From a virus, in the IMG/VR virus record IMGVR_UViG_3300042465_000618, positions 1-34,564 of that record: a DNA stretch of 34,564 nt. One strand, 5' to 3'. The notes beneath the pieces were generated by a model. That model searched no databases and was not told the DNA's origin. It saw only the letters and a list, made by a program, of their open reading frames with translations. Below, in pieces: positions 20,599-28,412 of this stretch. Made by a program: the position numbers and the translations under genes. The number at the start of each line of letters is the position of its first letter. The stretch's first letter is position 1.

Positions 20599-22662
20599 AT
20601 GGCACGAATTCCCAACGACCAACGGCTCGCGAATCTGCACGCTGATGCCTTGCAACAGTACAACGACATCCAGACCGCACTAAGGGATGAGCGTCTGCAA
20701 TGCCTGCAAGACCGGCGCTTTTACTCACTCTGCGGCGCACAGTGGGAAGGCCCATTGTGGGATCAGTACGAAAACAAGCCCAAGTTTGAGGTCAACAAGA
20801 TCATGCTGGCGGTTATTCGTATCGTCAACGAATACCGTAATAACCGCATTACGGTTGATTACGTGAGCAAGGATGGAACGGAGAACGACAAGCTGGCCGA
20901 AGTTTGCGATGGCTTGTATCGTGCCGACGAGCAGGCATCCGTGGCTGATGAAGCCTACGACAATGCCTTTGAGGAAGCTGTCGGCGGTGGTATTGGTGCA
21001 TGGCGCCTGCGCACGGTTTATGAGGATGAGGAAGACGACGAAGATGATCGGCAGCGGATTCGCTTTGAACCGATCTTTGACGCTGACAGCTCGGTGTTCT
21101 TTGACCTGAACGCCAAGCGCCAAGACAAGTCAGATGCCAAGTATTGCTTCGTGGTCAACAGCATGACCCGCGAAAGCTACAAAGAAACCTACAACGATGA
21201 CCCGGCTGACTGGCCCAAGGTTATCCACCAGTACGAATTCGACTGGTCTACGCCTGATGTTGTCTTCGTGGCCGAGTACTACAAGGTTGAAGAAAAGACC
21301 GAGGTTATCCGCATATTTGAGGCCATTGATGGAACTGAGGAACGCTACAACCAGCAAGACTTTACAAACGATGAGATGCTGGAAGAAACCCTGATGGCCA
21401 TCGGCAGCCGTGAAGTGCGCCAAAAGCGTGTCAAGCGTATGCGGGTTCGCAAGTACATCATGTCAGGCGGCAAGGTGCTGGAGGACGCAGGCTACATTGC
21501 AGGACGGAACATCCCAATCGTGGTGGTCTACGGTAAACGTTGGTTCGTCGACAACATCGAACGCTGTATGGGTGCTGTGCGCCTGGCTAAAGATGCCCAA
21601 CGCCTGAAGAATATGCAACTGTCCAAGCTGGGCGAGATCAGCGCATTGTCCAGCATTGAAAAGCCAATCATGACCCCTGAACAGGTGGCGGGTCATCAAG
21701 TGATGTGGGCAGAGGATAATCTGCGGGATTACCCTTATCTGCTTATTAACCCGATCACTGGACCTGATGGAAACACCCAGGCCGCTGGCCCTGTGGGTTA
21801 TACAAAGTCTGCGTCAATCCCACCGGCAATGGCTGCGCTCTTGCAGATCACCGAGCAAGATATGCAGGACATTTTGGGCAACCCGCAAGGCGCTGACAAG
21901 ATGGTCTCAGGCATGTCAGGCAAAGCCGTGGAGATGATCCAGACCCGTGTGGATATGCAGACGTTCATTTACATGAGCAACTTTGCCAAGGGCATGAAAC
22001 GCTGCGGAGAGATATGGCTCGGCATGGCCAAGGAAATCTACACCGAAGACCGGCGCAAGATGAAGACCATTGCATCAACTGGCGAGTCCGGCGCCGTCGA
22101 GCTGATGAAACCAATGATCGACACAGAAACTGGCGCGATGGTCATGGAGAATGATCTTAGCAATGCGACCTTTGATGTTGTTGCCGACGTTGGGCCATCG
22201 AGCAGCAGCAAGCGTGCTGCCACTGTCAGGGCGCTGACCGGAATGCTTCAGATCACCACCGACCCAGAAACCGCGCAAGTACTGACATCGATGGCCATGA
22301 TGAACATGGAGGGCGAGGGCTTGTCAGACGCGAACGCATACTTCCGCAAGAAACTCCTGCGCATGGGTGTCGTAAAACCGACAGATATAGAATCCGAAGA
22401 ACTGATGGCCGAAATGCAAGGCAAGCCGCAAGACCCGAACGCTGTTTATCTGCAAGCCGCAGCCGAGGAAGCCACAGCCAAAGCCGCCAAAGCCAGAGCC
22501 GACACCGTGGAAACCGTGGCAGCCGCAGAGCTTAAACGTGCTCAGACGCTGGAGACTTTGGGCAAAGTTGACGAGACTTCGCAAAACATGGCGATGACTA
22601 ACGCCAAGGCCGTGCAAGAGATATTGCAGGGTCAGATTGTTCAGCCTGTTGCGAATCAGTAA
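20599..22662 (+). CDS. P22-like portal protein
   Basis: A 687-aa protein directly after the large terminase, close to P22 gp1 (725 aa). The opening resembles P22-type portals: RRFYSLCGAQWEG followed by KPKFEVNKIMLAVIRIVNEYRNNRITVDY. Residues ~150-165 are an acidic patch (EDEEDDEDDRQR). The last ~130 residues are Ala/Glu-rich helix, as in the P22 barrel (AAAEEATAKAAKARADTVE). Dodecameric portals sit at one vertex and dock the terminase and later gp4. AAGGA precedes the ATG. Confidence 0.93.
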   Translation: MARIPNDQRLANLHADALQQYNDIQTALRDERLQCLQDRRFYSLCGAQWEGPLWDQYENKPKFEVNKIMLAVIRIVNEYRNNRITVDYVSKDGTENDKLAEVCDGLYRADEQASVADEAYDNAFEEAVGGGIGAWRLRTVYEDEEDDEDDRQRIRFEPIFDADSSVFFDLNAKRQDKSDAKYCFVVNSMTRESYKETYNDDPADWPKVIHQYEFDWSTPDVVFVAEYYKVEEKTEVIRIFEAIDGTEERYNQQDFTNDEMLEETLMAIGSREVRQKRVKRMRVRKYIMSGGKVLEDAGYIAGRNIPIVVVYGKRWFVDNIERCMGAVRLAKDAQRLKNMQLSKLGEISALSSIEKPIMTPEQVAGHQVMWAEDNLRDYPYLLINPITGPDGNTQAAGPVGYTKSASIPPAMAALLQITEQDMQDILGNPQGADKMVSGMSGKAVEMIQTRVDMQTFIYMSNFAKGMKRCGEIWLGMAKEIYTEDRRKMKTIASTGESGAVELMKPMIDTETGAMVMENDLSNATFDVVADVGPSSSSKRAATVRALTGMLQITTDPETAQVLTSMAMMNMEGEGLSDANAYFRKKLLRMGVVKPTDIESEELMAEMQGKPQDPNAVYLQAAAEEATAKAAKARADTVETVAAAELKRAQTLETLGKVDETSQNMAMTNAKAVQEILQGQIVQPVANQ

Positions 22663-22691
22663 AAAACCGGCGAGAATATATCAACGGATGC

Positions 22692-22713
22692 CACCCACCG
22701 TTTTCAATGGGTG
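22692..22713 (+). other. Small hairpin before the scaffold gene
   Basis: CACCCA (22692-22697) and TGGGTG (22708-22713) form a perfect 6-bp stem with a 10-nt loop, ending 6 bp before ATG 22720. The right arm overlaps the GGTGAG that would serve as Shine-Dalgarno for this ATG. It could lower scaffold translation or favour the ATG at 22732. No T run follows, so it is not a typical terminator. Confidence 0.45.
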
Positions 22714-22719
22714 AGTTAA

Positions 22720-23565
22720 ATGGGGTCAAAGATGAATAAAAAGGCAGTAATTGAGGATGACGAGATTGAGATAGAAGAAGAAGAAACCGAATTCAGCGAA
22801 ATCGTTGATGAGGAAGAATCGGAAGATATTGAAGATGTCGTTGTCAGCATTGGTGAGGAAGCGCCACCTCCCGAAGAGCACACTCCCGCGCCTGAATGGG
22901 TAAAAGAGTTGCGTAAGACGAATCGAGAACTGCAACGGCAGAATCGTGAACTGCAAGGCAGGCTGCAAGCCACACCAACTGAGAACAAACCAGTGGTGAC
23001 CGGAACTAAGCCAAAGCTGGAAGACCACGACTATGACGCTGATAAGTACGAGGAAGCATTGACAACTTGGTTTGAGCGAAAGCGGCAAGCCGATGATGTT
23101 AATGCCAAGCAAGAAGCTGAGGTTATGACTCAGCAGAAAGCATGGCAAGCCAAACTGGATGGTTACGGCAAGGCGAAAGCCGAGCTAAAAGTCAAAGATT
23201 TTGAAGACGCTGAGGCCGTGGCCCAAGAGTTATTCAACATCACCCAGCAAGGCGTTTTGCTTCAAGGTGCAGATAATCCTGCGCTCGTTGTTTACGCACT
23301 TGGTAAAAACCCAGTCAAAGCTAAAGAGCTGGCTGAAATCAAAGACCCCGTAAAGTTTGCCTTTGCGGTAGCAAAACTGGAGAAAGACTTGAAAGTTACA
23401 AACCGTAGGGCAGCACCCGCGCCAGAGCGCATTGTCTCGGGAACTGGACGATCCTCTGGTGCGGTGGACTCAGCACTTGAACGGCTGCGAGAAGATGCGG
23501 CTCGTACTGGAAACATGACGAAGGTCATCCAGTACAAGGCGCAAAAACGAACAGCATCCAAATAA
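22720..23565 (+). CDS. Scaffolding protein, P22 gp8-like
   Basis: A 281-aa protein between portal and coat, the position of P22 gp8 (303 aa). The N-terminus is extremely acidic (about residues 9-48, EDDEIEIEEEETEFSE and further Glu/Asp), the middle is charged helix with a possible coiled coil (ELRKTNRELQRQNRELQGRLQ), and the C-terminus is basic (KVIQYKAQKRTASK), which in P22 binds the coat. Two starts are possible, ATG 22720 and ATG 22732; a hairpin overlaps the ribosome site of the first. It directs coat assembly and leaves the prohead before packaging. Confidence 0.85.
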   Translation: MGSKMNKKAVIEDDEIEIEEEETEFSEIVDEEESEDIEDVVVSIGEEAPPPEEHTPAPEWVKELRKTNRELQRQNRELQGRLQATPTENKPVVTGTKPKLEDHDYDADKYEEALTTWFERKRQADDVNAKQEAEVMTQQKAWQAKLDGYGKAKAELKVKDFEDAEAVAQELFNITQQGVLLQGADNPALVVYALGKNPVKAKELAEIKDPVKFAFAVAKLEKDLKVTNRRAAPAPERIVSGTGRSSGAVDSALERLREDAARTGNMTKVIQYKAQKRTASK

Positions 23566-23582
23566 TTCACTAGGAGCTTTAC

Positions 23583-24869
23583 ATGAGCAATTCATTCAGC
23601 AAGGAAGAGCGCGTAGCTTTTGAGGACATCCTCGAAGGCTTCAACGACGCTCTGGTTCTTTCCCGCAACGTGTCCGTCTACAACACTGACGGCTCGATGA
23701 TGGAGCGTACCAACAACGTTATCTACCGCCCACAGCCATACATCGCGCAATCGTATGATGGTATGGATCAGACCAACAACTTCACGGCTTACACACAGCT
23801 CTCCGTCCCTGCAACGCTCGGCTTCCAAAAGTCCGTGCCGTTCATCTTGGACGCGCTTGAACTGCGTGACGCTTTGCAAGAAGGTCGCCTGGGCGAAGCC
23901 GCCAAGCAAAAGCTGGCATCCGACATCAACATCGCAATCATGAACGTGGCATCGGCTCAAGGCTCGCTGGTCGTTACCGTGAACACTGCGGCTGGTGATT
24001 ATGACGATGTGGCCCTGTGCGACAGCATCATGAACGAGCAAGGCGTCCAAGCCTTTGATCGTTACTTGGCTTTGTCTTCACGCGACTACAACGGTCTTGC
24101 TGGCAATATCGCTGGCGGCGCTGGTGGTGCTTCCGTGTCCCGCAGCTTCGCAGGCACTAAGTCAAACACCGCCTTTGAACGCTCGTTCGTTGGCATGGTG
24201 GCTGGCTTTGATACTTACAAGCTGGACTACGCTAACCGCCTTGCTGGTGCAACGGGTTCTGACCCGACCATGAGCACTTTGGTTGCTGCCAATAACTACT
24301 ACGTGCCAGTGGCAACACGCACAGCGGCAACTGGTGAGACTCAGAACGTGGACAATCGTTTCCAAACGATTACCGTGTCGAGCACCACCGACCTGCCTGC
24401 TGGCTCTGCCATTGAGATCGCAGGCGTCGAGGCTGTCCATCACATCACCAAGCAAGGCACAGGTTTCTCGAAGACCTTCCGTGTCGTGCAAGTGATTAAT
24501 TCGACAACCTGCGTTATTACACCTCCAATCATCTCCGCACAAGGTGGAACTGATGCTGAGTTGCAATACCAGAACTGTATCGTTACTGCCGCCTCTGGCC
24601 GCACCATGAACCGCTTGAATACCACCACTGCACCTGTAAACTGCTTCTGGCAGAAAGATGCGCTGGAGATTCTGCCGGGTCGTTACTCAGTCCCGTCTGA
24701 TGCTGGCGTTGCAGTGATGCGTGCCGCTACGGATCAGGGCATTGAGCTGGTCATGCAAAAGCAATACGACGTCAACACCATGAAGACCAAGTATCGTCTT
24801 GATACCTTGTTCGGCGTGGTCAACAAGCAGCCCGAAATGTCTGGCATCTTGCTGTTCAATCAAGCATAA
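23583..24869 (+). CDS. Major capsid (coat) protein, P22 gp5-like
   Basis: A 428-aa protein, almost the length of P22 coat (430 aa). The opening FEDILEGFNDALVLSRNVSVYNTDGSMMERTNNVIYRPQPYIAQ is typical of the P22 coat family with an HK97-like fold. An inserted domain rich in Thr and Val follows (about residues 225-330), in keeping with the extra domain of P22 coat. AGGAG precedes the ATG. This should be the most abundant virion protein. Confidence 0.93.
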   Translation: MSNSFSKEERVAFEDILEGFNDALVLSRNVSVYNTDGSMMERTNNVIYRPQPYIAQSYDGMDQTNNFTAYTQLSVPATLGFQKSVPFILDALELRDALQEGRLGEAAKQKLASDINIAIMNVASAQGSLVVTVNTAAGDYDDVALCDSIMNEQGVQAFDRYLALSSRDYNGLAGNIAGGAGGASVSRSFAGTKSNTAFERSFVGMVAGFDTYKLDYANRLAGATGSDPTMSTLVAANNYYVPVATRTAATGETQNVDNRFQTITVSSTTDLPAGSAIEIAGVEAVHHITKQGTGFSKTFRVVQVINSTTCVITPPIISAQGGTDAELQYQNCIVTAASGRTMNRLNTTTAPVNCFWQKDALEILPGRYSVPSDAGVAVMRAATDQGIELVMQKQYDVNTMKTKYRLDTLFGVVNKQPEMSGILLFNQA

Positions 24870-24878
24870 GGAGCAATC

Positions 24879-25490
24879 ATGAGCTATAACGTAATTTTTG
24901 CACAAGGTACTGCCACCGTTACCGTGCCAGCAGGCGAGAAAATCGCTGTTCAAGCCTACTCCGCAGCAAGCGTGTTTCAGGAAGTTGGCTATCCCCAAAT
25001 GCCTGATTCGCAGAACTTGCTGACCGTAGTCGAGAACACGACTTATGTCTCAGGCGCATTCACCAATGCCACCAGCGTGACTATTCAAGCTGGTGCATCG
25101 GGTGCGTACTTCTCCGTCGGCGTTGCGCCTGACATCAGCAACAATGGCAACTGGCAGCCACAAGGTGCGCCAGCCAACATTGCTGATGGCGCATCGATGA
25201 TTGCCACGGCAGCAAATGTGCTGGTCGGCATCGTTACCGCAACTCCAACCGAAGCACGCAACGTTCAACTGCCAACAGGTGCAAATCTGGACTTGGCAAC
25301 CGAATGGGCAATTGGTGATTCGTTTGACTTTAGCGTGATTACTTTGGCTGCATTTGCTTTGACCATCACGGTCAACACAGGTGTGACCATCGTGGGTGCT
25401 GCTGCAACTGCGGGTACGGCTGGTGCTGCTGCACGATTCCGTCTTCGCAAGACTGCTGCTGATACCTTTGTTGCGTACCGAGTAGGTTAA
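24879..25490 (+). CDS. Probable head decoration or small virion protein (203 aa)
   Basis: Directly after the coat gene, with GGAGC before the ATG. The 203-aa product is beta-rich, with few charges: an N-terminal strand domain (IFAQGTATVTVPAGEKIAVQAYS...), then a C-terminal one (ARNVQLPTGANLDLA...GDSFDFSVITLAAFALTITVNTGVTIVG...FRLRKTAADTFVAYRVG). The C-terminal pattern recurs in phage decoration and tail-tip proteins. Followed by an intrinsic terminator, so coat and this gene may be expressed more strongly than those behind it. Its place suggests a head-bound role. Confidence 0.6.
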   Translation: MSYNVIFAQGTATVTVPAGEKIAVQAYSAASVFQEVGYPQMPDSQNLLTVVENTTYVSGAFTNATSVTIQAGASGAYFSVGVAPDISNNGNWQPQGAPANIADGASMIATAANVLVGIVTATPTEARNVQLPTGANLDLATEWAIGDSFDFSVITLAAFALTITVNTGVTIVGAAATAGTAGAAARFRLRKTAADTFVAYRVG

Positions 25491-25498
25491 TTAACCAG

Positions 25499-25527
25499 AC
25501 AGGCCAGCAGAGATGTTGGCCTGTTTT
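25499..25527 (+). terminator. Intrinsic terminator after coat/decoration genes
   Basis: ACAGGCCA (25499-25506) pairs with TGGCCTGT (25517-25524), extendable by two base pairs to a 6-nt loop AGAGAT, followed by T at 25524-25527. It lies 9 bp after the stop at 25490. Because the late genes continue downstream, it probably acts as a partial terminator that favours coat over tail gene expression. Confidence 0.75.
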
Positions 25528-25541
25528 ACATGGAGAACGAT

Positions 25542-25685
25542 ATGCCTGGAATGAAAAAAGACATGATGTCCAAGATGGTTAAAAAAGAGATGAAAGCTGG
25601 CAATCCTCAAAAGCAAGCCGTGGCTATGGCGTATGGCATGACCAAGGCAGCCAAGCCAGCAGCTAAAAAGACCATGAAAAAATGA
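25542..25685 (+). CDS. Tiny Lys/Met-rich protein (47 aa)
   Basis: GGAGAACGAT precedes ATG 25542 and the TGA at 25683-25685 overlaps the next ATG. The 47-aa product (MPGMKKDMMSKMVKKEMKAG, then NPQKQAVAMAYGMTK and AAKKTMKK) has about ten Met and fourteen Lys and no acidic stretch. The NPQKQAVAMAYG part resembles a short motif (KQAxAIA) I recall from other tiny basic phage proteins. It is the first of several small basic proteins between coat and gp10. Confidence 0.65.
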   Translation: MPGMKKDMMSKMVKKEMKAGNPQKQAVAMAYGMTKAAKPAAKKTMKK

Positions 25686-26026
25686 TCAAGTCAGCCGCAA
25701 TTCTTAAAACCAAGACTCTTTCCGCTGGCAAAGAGTTGCGGCTGCAAAAGCGCAAGCTGAAAAAGGCGCAGACCATTGAGCGCAGAGCAATCAAACAGGT
25801 TCGCCCATCGCCCATTGGCCAGCAAATTGTTAAAGTGCTGGATGTCGTTGAGCCGATTGAATCGCTTGAAGTTGTTGAGACAGCCGAATACAGCCCACCA
25901 ACGCGACAGGAAATGCTGCAACAGGCCGAAGTGCTTGGCTTGAAGGTTGACAAACGCTGGTCAGATGCGACACTTCTGAAACAAATTGAGGATTCAGCAT
26001 GGGTTACACAAAACGACAATTCATAA
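25682..26026 (+). CDS. Small basic protein with possible HeH/LEM domain (114 aa)
   Basis: Overlaps the tiny gene before by 4 bp and the gp4-like gene after by 28 bp. Residues 1-50 are strongly basic (KELRLQKRKLKKAQTIERRAIKQV). Residues ~72-105 (PTRQEMLQQAEVLGLKVDKRWSDATLLKQIEDS) fit a helix-extended-loop-helix (HeH/LEM-like) domain found in phage DNA- and virion-associated proteins. It may bridge DNA and the portal region, but this is inference. Its stop is inside the next gene. Confidence 0.6.
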   Translation: MIKSAAILKTKTLSAGKELRLQKRKLKKAQTIERRAIKQVRPSPIGQQIVKVLDVVEPIESLEVVETAEYSPPTRQEMLQQAEVLGLKVDKRWSDATLLKQIEDSAWVTQNDNS

Positions 26027-26481
26027 GCGCAGCCTTTGAAGAAATTGGCCTTGCGTCTTATGTTTTCGATTTACAGCCTGAACAGCTTGAATCTGCCTTG
26101 CGCCGCTTAGATGCAATGATGGCAGACTGGAACGCCAAGGGCATCCGTCTGGGCTACCCTTTGCCATCCAGCCCACAGGACAGCGACCTCGATGAGGAAA
26201 CCAATGTGCCTGACTCGGCATATGAGGCCATCATTTGCAGTCTAGGCATCAGGCTGGCTCCAAGTTTTGGCAAGCAAGTGATGATCGAGACCAAGACTAC
26301 AGCCAAGCAGGGTTACGACATCTTGCTCCAAAGAGCGACATTCCCGCTTGAGAAGCAACTCCCGGCCACAACCCCGGCAGGCGCTGGTAACAAACCGTGG
26401 CGCGTGCGAGACAATCCGTTTATCAGGCCACCAGCCGACCCCGTTACCGCTGGCCCTGATGGGCCTCTTGAATACTACTAA
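25999..26481 (+). CDS. P22 gp4-like tail accessory (head-to-tail adaptor)
   Basis: A 160-aa protein, near P22 gp4 (166 aa). The opening YTKRQFISAAFEEIGLASYVFDLQPEQLESALRRLDAMMADWNAKGIRLGYPLP is characteristic of this family. gp4 binds under the portal after packaging to close the head and seat gp10. In P22, gp4 also has a muramidase activity; no such motif can be confirmed here. Start ATG 25999 is the only good one. Confidence 0.9.
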   Translation: MGYTKRQFISAAFEEIGLASYVFDLQPEQLESALRRLDAMMADWNAKGIRLGYPLPSSPQDSDLDEETNVPDSAYEAIICSLGIRLAPSFGKQVMIETKTTAKQGYDILLQRATFPLEKQLPATTPAGAGNKPWRVRDNPFIRPPADPVTAGPDGPLEYY

Positions 26482-26489
26482 GGACAGTC

Positions 26490-27707
26490 ATGCCACAGAT
26501 CAATCAGCTCCCCGTACTGAACACGATTTCAAGCGGAGATCAACTCCCGGTTTACTCGCCAAACAATGGCGATGCTCGTCGAACCTCGATTGGTTCTTTG
26601 CTGACGTTTTTTCAGCAGAGCTTTGCCTCGCCAACGCTGTCGGTAAATCTGTTTGTGCCGGGTTCAGGCTTCAATATCACAGTGCCGACACCAGTCAGCA
26701 ACGACCAGTGGATGCTGCTGCAACCCGCTGGAACGCTGGCAACTGGCACGATTACCTTGCCTTTGAACACTGGCGTGCCTGATGGCACTACGGTGCTGAT
26801 TACCAGCACGCAAGAGATCACCTCACTGACTATTGCATTGAATGGTGCATCGGCTATTTATGGCGCTGTGACTTCATTGGCAGCCGGTACAGCAACAGCA
26901 ATCCGTTTCTACCAGCCCACAAACTCTTGGTATCAGATCATTGCCAATACAGTTTACGCGGCTGGCGTGCAGACTTTCTTGGCTACACCTAGCAGCACCA
27001 ATCTACGGGCAGCGATGACCGATGAGACCGGCACAGGTGTATTGGTGTTTGCCACCAGCCCGACTTTGGTCACGCCTGCGCTTGGAACGCCCACGGCATT
27101 GGTGGGTACAAACATTACAGGCACGGCTGCTGGATTGACTGCAGGCAACGTCACCACAAACGCAAACCTGACCGGCGCGATTACATCGGTCGGCAATGCC
27201 GCCTCTCTTGGTTCGTTTACTTCGGCTCAATTGCTGGCAGCACTGACTAATGAGACTGGTACGGGGTCTGCTGTATTTGCAACCACCCCAACGTTAGTAA
27301 CGCCGATTCTTGGTGCGGCTACTGGCACAAGTTTATCAACCACTGGCAACCAAGTAATCACAAATACCGGTAAGCATGGTTACGCTACAGGGTCAGGTGG
27401 AATTGTCACGCAGGCTACTAGCAAGGCCACTGGAGTTACGTTAAGCAAGCCCACTGGCCAAATTACATTAGATGGCGCTGCATTAGCTGCCTCTACCACC
27501 GTCAGTTTTGCTTTAACAAACACCGTAATTGAAGCTGGCGACATTTTGATAATGAACCACATTAGCGGCGGCACTGCGGGTTCTTACCTGTTGAATGCTC
27601 AGTCTAGCGCAGGAGCAGCAAGCATCAACGTTCGCAATATTTCTTTGGGTTCTTTATCTGAAGCCATCGTTATTGCCTTTGCCGTAATCAAGGCTGTAAG
27701 CGCGTAA
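26490..27707 (+). CDS. Tail fibre-like structural protein (405 aa)
   Basis: Inserted between gp4- and gp10-like genes. The 405-aa product starts MPQINQLPVLNTISSGDQLPV, and has two internal repeats (LRAAMTDETGTGVLVFATSP and LLAALTNETGTGSAVFATTP, each followed by TLVTP.LG). This repeat is common in phage tail fibres. The last ~110 residues (GYATGSGGIVTQ to IAFAVIKAVSA) match the end of the 4378-5361 protein. AAGGACAG precedes the ATG. It is probably a fibre or tip subunit; its place among neck genes suggests attachment to the tail collar. Confidence 0.7.
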   Translation: MPQINQLPVLNTISSGDQLPVYSPNNGDARRTSIGSLLTFFQQSFASPTLSVNLFVPGSGFNITVPTPVSNDQWMLLQPAGTLATGTITLPLNTGVPDGTTVLITSTQEITSLTIALNGASAIYGAVTSLAAGTATAIRFYQPTNSWYQIIANTVYAAGVQTFLATPSSTNLRAAMTDETGTGVLVFATSPTLVTPALGTPTALVGTNITGTAAGLTAGNVTTNANLTGAITSVGNAASLGSFTSAQLLAALTNETGTGSAVFATTPTLVTPILGAATGTSLSTTGNQVITNTGKHGYATGSGGIVTQATSKATGVTLSKPTGQITLDGAALAASTTVSFALTNTVIEAGDILIMNHISGGTAGSYLLNAQSSAGAASINVRNISLGSLSEAIVIAFAVIKAVSA

Positions 27708-27889
27708 TGGCCACCAAGCCCAAGTCCTCAGTCAATGCGGCTGGCAACTACACGAAGCCAACCATGCGGAAAGCCTTATTTGAAAAGATCAAGGCAGGGA
27801 CAAAGGGCGGCGACCCAAACGAATGGTCGGCCCGAAAAGCGCAACTGCTGGCGGTGGAGTACAAGAAAAAAGGCGGGGGTTATAAATGA
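27707..27889 (+). CDS. Small basic protein (60 aa)
   Basis: TAATG overlap with the fibre gene. The product (MATKPKSSVNAAGNYTKPTM, RKALFEKIKAGTKGGDPNEW, SARKAQLLAVEYKKKGGGYK) is Lys/Gly-rich and carries the pattern NYTKPxxRxxLFxxIKxGxKGGxPxxWSARKAQLLAxxYKxxGGGY, which I recall as a conserved small protein of tailed phages. No known function. It is the first of three consecutive coupled basic proteins. Confidence 0.7.
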   Translation: MATKPKSSVNAAGNYTKPTMRKALFEKIKAGTKGGDPNEWSARKAQLLAVEYKKKGGGYK

Positions 27890-28119
27890 AAGCACCGCAG
27901 AAAAGCCTCAAGGATTGGTCAAGCCAAAACTGGCGCACCAAGTCTGGCAAGCCATCATCTGAAACTGGCGAGCGTTATCTGCCAGAGAAGGCCATCAAAG
28001 CCCTAACAGCAGCCGAGTATGCGGCAACCACACGCGCCAAGCGTGAGGCCACTGCCAAGGGCAAGCAGTTTGCCAAGCAGCCTAAAAAGATTGCGGAAAA
28101 GATTAAAGGGTTTAGATGA
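27886..28119 (+). CDS. Small basic protein, DUF5872-like (77 aa)
   Basis: Overlaps both neighbours by 4 bp (ATGA). The product has SLKDWSSQNWRTKSGKPSSE, TGERYLPEKAIKALTAAEYA and then ATTRAKREATAKGKQFAKQPKKI, ending KIKGFR. This matches, from memory, the DUF5872 pattern found in phages and large eukaryotic viruses. The net charge is strongly positive. It may bind nucleic acid or be packed in the head; no experiment is known to me. Confidence 0.65.
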   Translation: MKAPQKSLKDWSSQNWRTKSGKPSSETGERYLPEKAIKALTAAEYAATTRAKREATAKGKQFAKQPKKIAEKIKGFR

Positions 28120-28412
28120 AAACTCCAGCCTACGCACGCAAAGAAGGCCAGAATCCTAAAGGCGGCTTGAATGCCAAAGGTCGTCTCGCTGCCAAGGCCG
28201 AAGGCATGACCCTAAAGCCTCCGGTCAAGTCCGGCGACAATCCTCGCAGAGCATCGTTTCTTGCTCGCATGGGCGGCAATCCCGGCCCTGAGTACAAAGA
28301 CGGTGAACCTACTCGATTGCTGTTGAGCCTGAAAGCGTGGGGCGCATCATCTAAAGCTGACGCGCAAGCTAAAGCAAAGAAAATATCAGCCAGAAACAAG
28401 GCGAAGAAATAA
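28116..28412 (+). CDS. Small basic protein, DUF6321-like (98 aa)
   Basis: The 98-aa product has AYARKEGQNPKGGLNAKGR, then KPPVKSGDNPRRASFLARMG, PGPEYKDGEPTRLLLSLKAWGASSKADA and a Lys-rich end. From memory this resembles a small domain (DUF6321 type) that in other viruses often occurs next to the DUF5872-like domain. ATGA and TAATG overlaps on either side. Strongly basic with no hydrophobic core, so possibly a nucleic-acid-binding or structural protein. Function unknown. Confidence 0.65.
   Translation: MKTPAYARKEGQNPKGGLNAKGRLAAKAEGMTLKPPVKSGDNPRRASFLARMGGNPGPEYKDGEPTRLLLSLKAWGASSKADAQAKAKKISARNKAKK

Noticed and set aside
21220-21232. Fourth DnaA-like box (TTATCCACC) in the portal gene
   Set aside because: One mismatch, inside a coding region, isolated from the origin cluster.
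26490-27707. Diversity-generating retroelement acting on the shared fibre ends
   Set aside because: No reverse transcriptase gene and no near-identical template repeat; the shared ends are only similar at protein level.
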